A stretch of 64,000 nt of DNA, taken from positions 33,975,501-34,039,500 of the forward strand of contig JAYKYS010000001.1 in NCBI GenBank assembly GCA_036924285.1. The letters are read 5' to 3'. How positions within the stretch are numbered: the first letter of the stretch is position 1; each line of letters starts with the position of its first letter. Shown one piece after another: positions 11,671-22,275 of this stretch. The notes beneath the pieces are model-generated. The model searched no databases. It was not told the DNA's origin and saw only the letters and a list, made by a program, of their open reading frames with translations. The stretch comes from Asterella californica (taxonomy: Eukaryota > Streptophyta > Marchantiopsida > Marchantiales > Aytoniaceae). The position numbers and the translations under genes were made by a program.

Positions 11671-12381
11671 ATGTCACAGCTTGTCGTTGATGTCCTTTCT
11701 GAGCGAGCCGATGATGATCTTGATGACCAATTGAGTATTCCGTCCACTCCTCCTGCTGCTTCCGCTTCCGAAGTTGTCTGTTCTCCACTGAAGTGCGATT
11801 CCCCTCACAGTCCTCCTCAGTATCTGCAGGAAACCACTTTTGACAGTTTTGAGGCTGTTTGTTGCCACTTGCCACCGTGTTGTTTCGATCGTTTTCGGAA
11901 ACCTGTCACCTTGCCACCATATCCTCTTTATTCCAAGTCAGTCTTGTCTTTCTCCGATATAGAGCTGTATACGTATAGATCGTATGTTTACATAGATTTT
12001 CATTACTCTTCTGTACCGCCGGAGTTCTTAGTTCCTTCTCTTGATTACGTTTTGATCTATAAGTCCTTCTCGGTACCTAAGTGTTGCTTACAAGCAGTGG
12101 TCGGTCCTTTCCATTATATAGACACAGAAGGTGCTTGGCTTATACTGCGAGACTGTCACTCCAACATTTTCTGTTATCCAAAATTCTTTCAGTTTGGCAG
12201 TGATCTTCGGCTTCTGAAACCCACTGTTATTGCTGTCTATCGTCTCAAATGCGTTCATTGCGTTTGTCAGGACATAGATCCGAAGCTGTATAGGTTTGCC
12301 AGCAAACATTTTTGCTTCGGAAATGTTACTGAGACGTGCGGCAAGAGCACGTCGTCAGACGTGCTCTTGCCGCACGTCTGA
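11671..12381 (+). pseudogene. N-terminal part of the Replitron-like protein (unknown domain)
   Basis: The frame is open from 11341, but the ATG at 11671 (MSQLVVD) is matched by MSDLLVD in copy 2 at 63576, so I take 11671 as the ancestral start. About 237 residues. An acidic/Ser-Pro-rich first third is followed by a block conserved between the copies (YRSYVY-DFHY-SVPPEFL, then QA-VGPFHYI-TEGAW--LRD) and a Cys-containing segment (CVCQDIDPK). I recognise no named domain. The frame closes at 12379-12381, inside a perfect inverted repeat, and the HUH part continues in another frame. This may be a real two-ORF or spliced arrangement or simple decay: copy 2 also changes frame at the same place, but by a different offset. 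Confidence 0.6.
12332..12379. repeat. Perfect 22-bp inverted repeat with 4-nt loop inside the transposase gene
   Basis: Arms 12332-12353 and 12358-12379 are exact reverse complements (outer AGACGTGCGG / CCGCACGTCT), with loop GTCA. Copy 2 lacks it: the matching stretch there is 7 nt shorter, and the right arm is unrelated to its sequence. Confidence 0.9.
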
Positions 12382-13372
12382 CGACGGGAACACGTCGTGT
12401 GCCAATCCCCAAGCGACTTGAGGTTTCTGTTACTGTGAACTGCACCGGAGCTGACTTGGATGTGGACAAGTGTTGGCCGTTTCTATCTCGCTTTCTTCAA
12501 GATGACTGCCATAGCGGTCTGCTTTCTGTCGAAAGGGGGGGAAGTCTTTTGCATTTGCACATACAGGGCGTGCTTTGTCTTGAGGGCACGAGTGCTTTGC
12601 AGGTGAAGCATCGCTTAATCTCTGTTCTTGGCTGGAAAGGTGTAGAAAGGCCTGTGGGGGGGGGGGGGGGGAAGTTTGTGTCAAGGTGTTGACAAACAGG
12701 GGACTCCATACCTTTGTAGATATGGTCGGTTACTGCATGAAGGACAAGACTGAGGCTCACCATAAGTCGACTATGAAGAATATTACTAACGGCATGCTTG
12801 ACGATGGTGAACAGCTCTTCACTTTATTCGGTGTCGCAGATACTAAAAACCGTGTGGAACTCAACCAGAATAACATTTTGCAGCGCGCTTTACAGTTCAA
12901 TAAGTACAGAAGCCGTCATCCGTTGGGTTCCACTTTGAGAACATGCCTTCGGTCCATGATTCGATCCGGTAAGTACAGTCCTTCGTGCAGATGGCTAATG
13001 GCTTGTGGGATCCAGAAGACAAGAAGCGACTCTCTCTGGAAAGCTATTGTCCGTCCCGAAACAGTCACTATTGGCGATATCGACAATGTGTTTTTCGCCC
13101 AAACGAGAGCTCGCTACTTTACAGTGGAACGACCTGATGCTGAGCTTGTTGACGAGGAGGAGGAGTACATCTTGGCAGGGTCTCCTTGTGTGCACGGAGC
13201 GAGAACGGTACCGAACTTTCAGGATGTAGACGCGCTCCCAGAATATATGCCAGTTTGTAGCCCTTTGGATCGTAACCTTGCAGCAAGTCGGGCGTACGAA
13301 GATAATCTGTTCATCTGTACGAACTTTCTGCAATGGTTTCACCCTTCTTTTCTTGCTGTTTTGGACAAGTAA
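12336..13372 (+). pseudogene. HUH (Rep-type, single-tyrosine) transposase part of Replitron-like copy 1
   Basis: Two frames make up one ancestral domain. The first (12336-12692) contains a conserved start block (PKRLEVSV-VNCTG) and the HUH motif LLHLHIQG, with the two histidine codons at 12552-12560. After a run of 16 G (12656-12671) the frame shifts and continues to 13372 with VGYCMKDK. The catalytic tyrosine is at 12731-12733, with the lysine three residues on, the YxxK motif of one-tyrosine Rep enzymes including those of CRESS DNA viruses. The C-terminal part keeps blocks shared with copy 2: FNKYRS-HPLG-TLRTCLRSMIR, DEEEEYIL and LPEYMPVCS-LDRNL. Family chemistry: nicking and joining of single-stranded DNA for copy-and-paste transposition. 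It cannot be made intact as it stands. The G-run could also be an assembly length error. Confidence 0.78.
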
Positions 13373-13757
13373 TCGTGGTCTTTCTTGTCGCAGGAATGTA
13401 ACGTGACCAGAGGCAACACTGAGGACCAGGCGGAGTCGCTACCAGCATGTATAGATATGTTCTTTCAGCAGAAGAACATATAACCGTCTTCGATCCGAAC
13501 TGTACATTACTGTAGATAAGTAGTATACTCCTGTAGACCTAGTTTACGTTGGCTGTGTAGTGTTTAAGAAATATAGCAGAGCAGAGAAGTGTACAATTTC
13601 CGCCTGTCAGCACTGTGGACTGCAAGCAGTGTAGTGGCGCAGTGTAGTCTTTGACTAGAATTTCAGACCACTATCGGTCATCATATGACCGATAAACCGA
13701 TATCGTTGTTTCGTCACAGAAGTGATTATATAAATAAAGTTTAATACAGGCTCCCCG
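13373..13757 (+). other. 3' flank of the Replitron-like gene
   Basis: Non-coding, with GTGTAG- and CTGTAGA-rich stretches and an AATAAA at about 13733 (ATAAATAAAG) that could be a poly(A) signal. Confidence 0.4.
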
Positions 13758-13870
13758 AAGCCTTTCCTCTTAAGTACGAACTGTGTCGTGTACAAGCAGA
13801 ACCGAAACAAAACAAGCCTTTCCTCTTACGTACGAAGTGTATCGTGTACAAGCAGAACCGAAAGAAACCG
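13758..13870 (+). repeat. 56-bp tandem repeat, two units
   Basis: Units begin at 13758 and 13814 (AAGCCTTTCCTCTTA ... GTGTACAAGCAGAACCGAAA), with only a few differences. Lies downstream of the Replitron-like gene. Confidence 0.85.
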
Positions 13871-13933
13871 CAAGTACAGTGATGGAACAGTGTAGTTGCG
13901 AGAAAACCGGAAGAAACCAGTGTAGCAAATATT

Positions 13934-14003
13934 ATTGCGCGAGGAGGACGAGGAGGGAAAAATGGTTTATTGCGCGAGGAGGACGAGGAGGGAAAAACGC
14001 CAA
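13934..14003 (+). repeat. ~35-bp tandem repeat, two units
   Basis: ATTGCGCGAGGAGGACGAGG begins at 13934 and again at 13969. With the 56-bp repeat it forms a repeat-dense right end of the Replitron-like element. Confidence 0.85.
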
Positions 14004-14010
14004 CATCTGT

Positions 14011-15499
14011 GAAAAGACCTGAAAGAAAGGGGAAAAAAATATTGAAACCGATAAGTGCAGTAACCCTAGCGCGAGCAAACTGAAGGGGACTACCCATGGT
14101 TCTCAGTGGACGTAAAGCAGTCATTATTTTTTGTATTCTTCTGCGTCGTGAACGCTCAGTGTACAATAGGTGAATAAGCATGCTCTATCAAGGGTGAATA
14201 AGCAGCCTTGATGGAGTTCTTAGCCGCCTTCAACGTAAGCGAGGTAGATTAGATGGGATTAGACATCTTACAACTGAAGGTCCACTTTACACTACAGTTC
14301 CAGCAAGCGTTGGTCTTGGAGGTTCAACTTCTGCAACTATGGTTAACTGCGTCCACTCGCGGCATGTGAAATGGAAACTTGTTGTATCACCTAGTCGGGT
14401 CCCAAAAACATCGTAAATAAAATCTGCTACTAGTAAAGTGAAGTCAAAACCTGGCATAATGCACACTATTGGTGGTTCGGGTTAAAGTGCGTTTTGATAG
14501 GGTCAAATAAATAATAGATGGACTATAATGGTACAAAAGTGAAAAATGACCAAACACATGTCTATAACGTCGTTTCAGGGAACTAGAAGTTTGACATTAG
14601 CTGCATGCAGACTTTATATGTACGTCTAGGAGTTTAGGAGTTAATAATATGCACAAATATGAATGTCCAGTTTAAAAGGAAAAACGAGGTACAATTTTAT
14701 GAATCACTGTTTTTAATAATCAAATTTCAATGCATTATGAAAATAAGTGCAATATGCCAAGTTTGAGGCGAGTAGCTATATCATAACGGCAATTCCTGAC
14801 CACAGTAGTACTTAGTAGCTTACGAGGGGAAAGAGATCAGATATCGTACAACTGCAGTTTCTGCACACTCTACTCCATAGTTTAGGAAGGGACAAGGAGA
14901 GAGAAAAAGACTGACTGGGCAGGCTAAGGACTTAGGACTAGCTGCAGTTAGGCAATGAGGCCATGTCGTCCGGTACGAACTGTCATAGTCTTTCAACGAA
15001 CCATCTTGTACCGTGGTAGTCGTGTAAACGTGTGGTCGTTTAATAATTAAGATGTTTCTTTATCTCTCTCTCGACTCTCGAGTACAATCGGAGTAAGATA
15101 TTATGTGCCGGATGCTCTCTTCCTTCGCTCGAGTGCAGTTTGCGGCAGTCAGATTCCAGGAGCATCCGAGGAAGCCTTGCACACCAAAAACATCAGTGAG
15201 GAACGTCACTCTTCAGACGGTCGACCCTAAGAGTAGAGCTCCACGAGGACGAGCGGGATCAGGACGTAATTCGTTCGTGATGAGCACTGTACTGACGAAG
15301 TGTTGCGTTCTCTGCTCGAGCCCTGGCGCACTTTATGTAACTTATCAAACGACAAATGATTGGTGACGTCGGAGTTGATCTCTAGGTACAGCCGATTCCT
15401 CGGTGGGTAAGCATGATGATCAGTTAACTGTTCATACCACGACATAAGAAAGCCGAAGGAAGCATTCCACATGTTCAATGGCTATTAGAATCGTTGGAG
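14011..15499. other. Spacer, no gene recognised
   Basis: Holds a partial piece of the dispersed repeat (GGTGAATAAGCA at about 14170 and 14195). The 87-codon frame at 15103-15366 has no family motif. Confidence 0.45.
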
Positions 15500-16399
15500 A
15501 AGATCATCATCAGAAGCATTGCAGAGAGACGGAGAGTGGTGACGAGTAGAGATTGGAGAGAGTGGCGGTAATCGGAGCTTCGCGGGGGCGGTGGCGATTC
15601 AAGAGGCGTGTTGTATTGCGGTACTTAGTAGTTAGAAGACATTGGTAAGTCAACAAGAAAGTTTGTTTGCCTCTTTTTGCCTTTCCTTTTCATGCTTTAG
15701 GTTCATTCATCGTGGGGGCTTTCCGACCTGTTCGTGTTCTGTATTCTTCTTCAAGTTCTGGGAAAGTGAAATCTAATGCGGGCAGAGAGGAGGAGAGCAA
15801 GGGTTGATTTTGTTAGGGTTTAGCCGATACTAATCCATAAAAGGATGTGCAAGGTTTCGAAGAGGAACGGTGCGTACCAGAGTCACTTTTTAGTACATTA
15901 TTCTTGGCCCAATAGTAAACTCTGTACACATAGCACGTCTGTCCAGTACGCGGGATAATCCTATTGTCTGGAGATGGTTCTGATATAAGGCCGGCATACA
16001 ACATTGGCTGAATCTTTCTCGTCACTTGTACTTGTTGCCTAATATGTAAGATTTGCGAGCCCATCAGTAAATCACGCTTCGCTAGGTCTCTGGTCTTTGA
16101 CATGAGTTTTCGGGGAGAAATTTGCCCGTCACCGAAGAATATCCGACGGGAATAAGGAACAGTTGATTTATATCATCGGTATCGATTTTCGTAAAAACTA
16201 CTTTGTCGTTATTTGTTAGTCTTTGCACGGCTGCCCATCGTGACACCACCGAGCTACAACGAGGAGCGTTGCTTTTTGCATCATCCTCTATTTCGAGCGA
16301 TGTGGGGTTTCTCGAGCAAGTTGAGCACGGAGATCGTCTTGGACACTGAGGAGAATATTCTTCTTCTGATAGAAATTCAAAGCGATTTTGAAGTAACAG
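15500..16399 (+). other. Possible 5' leader exon and intron of a small gene
   Basis: A GA/GC-rich leader-like stretch ends at a good donor (ATTG/GTAAGT at 15645). A T-rich stretch ending TTATTTGTTAG lies near 16219, and a second acceptor-like CAG ends at 16399. This is the usual look of a plant 5' UTR intron. No protein family is recognised. Confidence 0.3.
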
Positions 16400-16960
16400 T
16401 TGAAGCTACATGAAGAAGGAAGAAAAACACCATCGAAGACCCAAGGGAGATCTTGTAACACCAACGTGCGCAAGCAGAAATCTCCAGAATCATCGAGTAG
16501 AGCTCTCGAGGGTAGGTCACCGCTTCATCCTACTCTACTGTACCAGAGTCCCCTGATACATGCCGGAGTAGGGTCCATCTTCTTCAACAGGGTAAAATCT
16601 CCGGAACAAGGAGTCATAAACACACAATCCCTTTTGAAACTTCAGAAGAGCAGTAGAAACTCGACTCTGTTGTGCACTGACGATGTTCTCGTACTACTCA
16701 TAGTTAGTAAATCGTTGTTCCGCACGAGCCAGTACTCTTTCTCTCTCGCTCTTTCGGAAGTAGACGATGATTATGAGAGTTGGCTGCCTGCGGTGCGCAT
16801 TGGAACGAGAAGAAACGTTCTTCCAAGATTTGGAAGAGGCCGCCTGCATTGCCTGGTTGTTCCCCATCACTCGCTTCTCAGTGTTCAGTGTGTCCTGAAA
16901 CAACGAAAAGGATATAAAAGGTGCCTCTACACTGTATTCTGCACTAGTGTGTACACCTAA
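16400..16960 (+). CDS. Hypothetical exon, unknown protein
   Basis: Open for 186 codons with no in-frame ATG near its beginning. A TAA at 16394 lies directly before a CAG at 16397-16399, so if it is coding it must be an internal or last exon entered by splicing. The text is basic and Ser-rich at first (KTPSKTQGR, RKQKSPESSSRA), then has SPLIHAGVGSIFFNRVKSPE and a hydrophobic patch (DDVLVLLIV). The short frame before it (ATG at 16300, MWGFSSKLSTEIVLD) could be the upstream exon. I do not recognise a family; this may be chance. Confidence 0.25.
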   Translation: MKLHEEGRKTPSKTQGRSCNTNVRKQKSPESSSRALEGRSPLHPTLLYQSPLIHAGVGSIFFNRVKSPEQGVINTQSLLKLQKSSRNSTLLCTDDVLVLLIVSKSLFRTSQYSFSLALSEVDDDYESWLPAVRIGTRRNVLPRFGRGRLHCLVVPHHSLLSVQCVLKQRKGYKRCLYTVFCTSVYT

Positions 16961-17109
16961 ATAGTGTGGGTGATTCTAATTTGGTTGTCATATTAATTCT
17001 TATGAATTAATATATCGCCGTCGTTTTCTGATTTCTTGATGAATGCTTCGATATGATATAGATTCTAGAGGATGTTCTCTATGAATGTTTCGTTTCGTTT
17101 CTTCGTTCC

Positions 17110-17612
17110 TTGACAGAATAAAAGAATATAGACGTACTTTACTCTAGTGCAAAGTCAGTTGCGGCGCCTTAATGATTTGAATAATCGTGCAAAAAGGAAT
17201 CAATAATCTCGGGTGAGCGGAATTAGTGCCCTCAAGGGCTCTATTAGTGCAGAAAAAAGAGATGGGTTCGATTTTGGGAGTAGGGCTTACGTTACTTGGT
17301 CGAGCTTCGAGCTCCTGTCGTGGTGACCCACATAGTATGTAAAGTAATCTTTTTATTTATTTTAGTTCTAATTCTCATTTTTAAATGAATATTTCCTAAA
17401 TAGCATCTGCCAAATACCATGGTTGTTATCATCACCTAGTTATGATGGTAGTACACGATAGTAAGTCAAATTCATAGAGAGACGCACCATGTAGTAAAGC
17501 GGCTCCTCCGTTACCTAGACTACACATGACATTAATTCAGTAGGTTCACAAGGTATACAGAAAGACTTAACAACGACTGAGAGGAGGAGCGATAATTCAA
17601 CTGGACCTCCTT
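17110..17612. other. Spacer, nothing recognised
   Basis: AT-rich, no coding or repeat structure seen. Confidence 0.5.
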
Positions 17613-17653
17613 TTGGGGTATGCTACCCTCTCTTGGACGGTAGCATACCCCAA
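17613..17653. repeat. 15-bp perfect-arm hairpin
   Basis: Arms 17613-17627 and 17639-17653 (TTGGGGTATGCTACC and its exact complement) with an 11-nt loop. No poly-T tract follows, and the context is non-coding. Confidence 0.8.
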
Positions 17654-20600
17654 GACCCAAACCAAACCTTGAGGCAGCGAAGACGGACTCCGAACAAAAT
17701 GTTGTTGAAGAAGAAACCGTTTGTAGTATTTATCGTTAAACTGGTGTAACGGACAATGTCTTCTTTTTACACTGTGTTAACATAAAAGTATTGTTCCTCT
17801 TGAGGACTGGTTTACATCCTAACTGAGAAATTATTGTAACATATAGTCAACTTATCCCAAAGTGATTATTTTATCTTCATCTACGAGCAACCATTTCGGA
17901 CTTATGATCAACCCTCTGTCACACTTACTTGCATTGCTGTCTGAACACATTCTCGAATTCTCTTCTGAAACTCAATAAATACCACAGACAACACCTCGTG
18001 AAAAATAACATGTCATCTCATTGTACTTTCTCACTCTTGAATAACGATCGAGCCTAACAACAACTTAGACACTAGGTTTAGGTTTCAAATATAGAGGATC
18101 ATCCCTCTAGTAACAGACATTTGTTTGAATTACTGTAGGTCATCAACCTCTTATGACGGATCATTGTCGTGTTGTGGATCAGCTCTTACATGAAAATCCG
18201 AATTTGATGCTTTGCATTATCGTTTCAAAGATGACTAAAATAGATTTTTATGTAACTTTTGGATTTTCACTTTCATTACACCAAGTGGTAGAGCTCGTTG
18301 TTAGCTTCCCGTGGGCATTTCATTAACTTCAAATTGACGTTTAATGACAAAATTTTGAGATTTAAAAGATGAAAAAATCAAACTATGTCTTAGGTTATCG
18401 ATGTTGATTGGGTATTTACGATTCCTGACGCTATACTAAAGATGCAAAAGGACAGCTTGATCATTATCTAGGAAAAGTCGTATTGTGAACTAACGTATGG
18501 GGACAGCTTAAGGAGTTATCTTGTATCTGCGATCTGTCGACAGACGTTTTAGAGAATAGGGAGGTCCAATGTATGCGCACAAGGTGTCATTGAGTTTAGA
18601 TCTATGCAGGCTACGTGTTGGTTAAGACAGTTCGTGAAGAGACTGATCGAAGAGTATGTTATAGAAAAAATCAAAACGTATAGAAGAGGTTTTGGAGTAC
18701 TTCAGTAAGGAGAGTTGGACAGTTCTAGTTGTTTCAGAGTCTAAACTTGATGTCCTTGGATCGATCGAGATCAGAACACAAAGTTCTTCAAGAAATTCAA
18801 GACGATACAAAGTTTCATTGGACGATTTGAGAGATGTGAGCCAAATTGACTCGTAAGGAGACGTTTACGTCAAATTTTTGTTCATCTGTGACATGAAGTT
18901 GAGTTGTTCTTCATGATCAGTGAGTCAAGCTCTTTGTTCTTGGTACCTATGGGATAAGAGAGTCCATATCTATGCATAAGAGAAGATAATACGTAGATCA
19001 GATTGTTGTGTTGTCCGTGACAAGTGAAGTTGAGCCGTAAGAGAACTTACACTACGGATCAAATTTCTTGCGTGATTTTACGAGGAGAACTGCAAATAGC
19101 TTGTTTGGAGTCTTGTTGGGTTCAAAATGATCAAATATATCTACTAGAGAAAATGGATCTCAGATCAAGCGATCCGTTTTGAGGATGTACGTGATTTTAA
19201 GCCGCAAGGAGGAGTTTTTGGAGGTTCGATCACTTATGATCAAAAATTGAAGATACTGTTGTTGGGAGTCGGATCGAGAGTTCTTGGAGCCAATAGACTC
19301 AAAGTGGAAGATCTTATCGATAAATGAAGATCATTTGGTGAAAAGAGAAAGTTCTCAATAGGTCTTCTTTGGTTTCTTCACTACAATTTTCATCTTTTTT
19401 GGATTCGTTAGAGTTCTAGTTGGTTATGTACGACTCGTGGTAGTTAGTTTTAGCTAAGGGTTTGTACATGGTGTTGTTTGGATTTGGGTTTGAATCGTGC
19501 GATACTAGTGCAAAGCTTTTTGTTAGCAAAGGGATGTTTTCTTTACTTTGAGCTACGTTTTAGTAGTTTTGGGTCTAAGTTGAGATTCAGAGACTTGTTT
19601 TAGGAGGTTGGGTGCAGGTTAGTAACCACTCAGGTCTATTTCTCAATTTTGTGTTCTTAGACAAAAACAAACGGGAGTGTATATAAAGTGAGAGTTGGTA
19701 TATTTGTGAAGCTTGTTCTCGTGATGATTTCTCTCTTCTCGAGAGGTTCCAAGTAGCACATCATCAGCTCACAATGACAATTTTTTAGTCTCTCCAATAT
19801 GTTGTCAACAGTCTGGCAAACTATAGATACTCAACATACAACGTTGTACACACATCACACTCTCTCATGCTCTTCACATCCACATCCTTATCTTGCTGAT
19901 GCTCATGACGGACACAAAAGTCAAAGTACAAGTACAAGTACAAGTTGTATCCAAAGCACAATGAATATAACTAGATACGTAAGTTACATCAGGAAGACTC
20001 CTGAGCTACTATCTAGGACGAGGAAGAAAGAAAACTATGGAAAACACCTCTTTTTCAAAAGATCTCATTGTTTAACTCTACACTCTAAAACACACACCAC
20101 ACCACACATGGAGAAGATCATTGGCTAGTCTTCTAAACTCGATGGAAAACTTGAGCACCAAGAGACTTCGCAGTCGAGATGATCAACAGACATAAATGAC
20201 GAGCCGAACGTAAGATAAAAAACTAACAACAAGAAAAAGCCCCTAAATGACTTTTAACTCTCTAACTAATTGCCTAGCTTGCTACTAGACTTGCACTACC
20301 AGAGATTTTTCATTGAGAACCTGTAATCAAAATAAATATCTAACTACATATCTCACTTTTGGCTTCACCACTCATCTGTGCTACTCCTACAACGGCAGTA
20401 GAGATAGTACGTTCTACTATCAGCTAACTAGTCGACTCTATCTCTAAAGATGTGGTAGACTACACAGCATGCGGCCCAACGTTCATGCCCTCATGCTACA
20501 ACTTCACGTCTTCAATGCTCTTCCAAAGATAGATAAAATCCATGTCTCACTCACATGGATCTAGCCATCATCTAACAAAATAGAGGTCAGAATGTATGCT

Positions 20601-21733
20601 TGCTGTCTATCCAGCATGGACATGCCAGTGTGAATGTTGTCAATCTTCTTCTATTTTGTCTCTGAACACAGACTATTCTGTTTTTATTAGACACTCGACC
20701 TTCACAAATTGCATGGATATCTAAAATTTTCTCTTTTGTCATGCACGATATCAAATGACACATATTCTCGCTTCATTTTCTGGTATAAAGTTAGATCACT
20801 TGAAAAAATCTGTCATGTTCTCTTTCTTGACTCACATAAACACTAGAAGCTAGTTGATGACAACATGAGGTCAAGATCTAGAGACATATAATCAAGATAG
20901 AGTGTCACATGACATGACATGGTACTACAATGATCAAGCTCGTCCACTTTTGCACTAAAAACTCATTTGGGTTAAGTCAATGAGACTCCATTGCTTATTT
21001 CAAAAAGTAAATACCCAAGGTGAAACATGTAGCTTAGAAACTGTTTATGCAATTTCAACTAGAGCTCAATGAATCCGAACCACATCTTTCAGTCTAATGC
21101 ATTGACTCCTCTAAACTTCACTTGGAAATCTAATCGATGACTCGTCAAACTTGACAACAGTCATATCCAATCATATCTTGCCAAGCATGGCTGTCAAACA
21201 ATAAAAGCTGACAAGTGATAATAACGTGATCTCTTATCCTTTGAAGGATATACACATGTTCTTATGAGTTTTGAAAGATGAGTCGAATGATTGCTTGATA
21301 TGTCTAACATGATTTTGCTTGATCTGTCCTAACATGATCTTTAACAGTTATACTTTAAGAAGAAATGTTTGAAATGTGCAACACTTTGTTGCTTAGTAGT
21401 TGGGTTGTGCTTCTTCATTTTGATGAATCAATTGATTTGAAATATCAATGATACAAAATTATATATATTATAATGTTCATATTCTGCTATGTTCACTGGA
21501 GCAGCAATGCACAAAGACAAAAGATAACTTTAAGATCCACTCAGCACTTTTATGGATAATTTTGAGAGGAAATGTATTTCTTTCAGTATTGCTATCGGTG
21601 GAAGAATTTAAGTGAAAAGATTCATTCATCAATCATAAATAGAAGCAAGATACGATAAAATGTTCAACTAACCACCCATATGCATGAGGATCAAACTGAA
21701 AAATAAAAAATAGTGATTATAGTGTTGTCACGT
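17654..21733. other. Long gene-poor AT-rich region
   Basis: No frame carries recognisable motifs. The 109-codon frame at 19799-20128 is low-complexity (His/Ser/Thr) and does not look real. Probably old retroelement DNA. Confidence 0.5.
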
Positions 21734-22275
21734 CAGTTTGGACCCCTCGGCTAGGTTGACCGAGTGCGAAGTGGCGCATCCCGGTAAGGCCGTTAGTGCC
21801 GTTAGGGCGAGTTGGGGAGAGCCCACTAGGGGTAAACTTCGCAGGTAGGGCTTGAAGGCCTTAGTTCTTTGAGTTGAGCCTTCAAGCTCCAGGCTATGGT
21901 GGATAGTCTAGTTGAGTGTAACCCGGATTCTCTTCGCGTTTAGAGTGGGTTTGGCTTGACCGTTTGTGAGTAATCCTTGTTGTGGTGTTGGAGATGGTAA
22001 TCTCTGTATTCAGACAACTCAAAGAACTAAGGCCTCCAAGCCCTACCTGCGAAGTTTACCCCTAGTGGGCTCTCCCCAACTCGCCCTAACGGCACTAACG
22101 GCCTTACCGGGATGCGCCACTTCGCACTCGGTCAACCTAGCCGAGGGGTCCAAACTGTGGTACACTTGTGTATATGTATGACATCGTCCATGTGTTATGT
22201 GTATGTGTGGTGTACCTCTGACAGCGATGTATGTTGTGTAGCGATGTGTATGCGCACGACAGTGTACAAATATCA
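21734..22275. mobile_element. Rearranged solo LTR with a large inverted repeat
   Basis: Left arm 21734-21876 and right arm 22015-22156 are near-perfect inverted copies of about 142 bp (outer AGTTTGGACCCCTCGG / CCGAGGGGTCCAAACT), with 138 bp between. The stretch 22157-22275 matches the start of the LTR-like repeats at 54.6-54.75 and 54.2-54.33 kb (TGTGGTA-ACTTGTGT-TATATGTATGACA). The spacer 21877-22010 matches the interior of the same repeat at 54.37-54.53 kb (GAGTTGAGCCTTCAAGCTC, ATGGTGGAT). So this is one LTR in which an internal segment has been duplicated in inverted orientation. Confidence 0.65.

Larger units (their letters stand above)
10560..14010 (+). mobile_element. Replitron-like HUH-endonuclease transposon, copy 1 (decayed)
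   Basis: GC-rich relative to its surroundings. It holds a transposase-like reading frame (11671-13372, interrupted) with an H-L-H histidine pair and a single Y-C-M-K tyrosine motif. Direct tandem repeats occur both upstream (10905-11133) and downstream (13758-13870, 13934-14003). Replitrons, described in 2023, are eukaryotic transposons with a one-tyrosine Rep (HUH) transposase, no helicase, and short direct repeats at or near the ends; all of this fits. The boundaries are estimates, taken from the change in composition and the extent of similarity to copy 2 at 61.4-64.0 kb. A TATAAAA lies at 10683. Confidence 0.72.

Noticed and set aside
12336..13372. Helitron as the identity of the HUH element
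   Set aside because: Only one tyrosine is present (Y-C-M-K, not two) and no helicase follows or precedes it in either copy.
13758..14003. CRISPR-like spaced repeats
   Set aside because: Only two units of each kind, with no unique spacers of constant length, in a plant-type context. These are tandem duplications.
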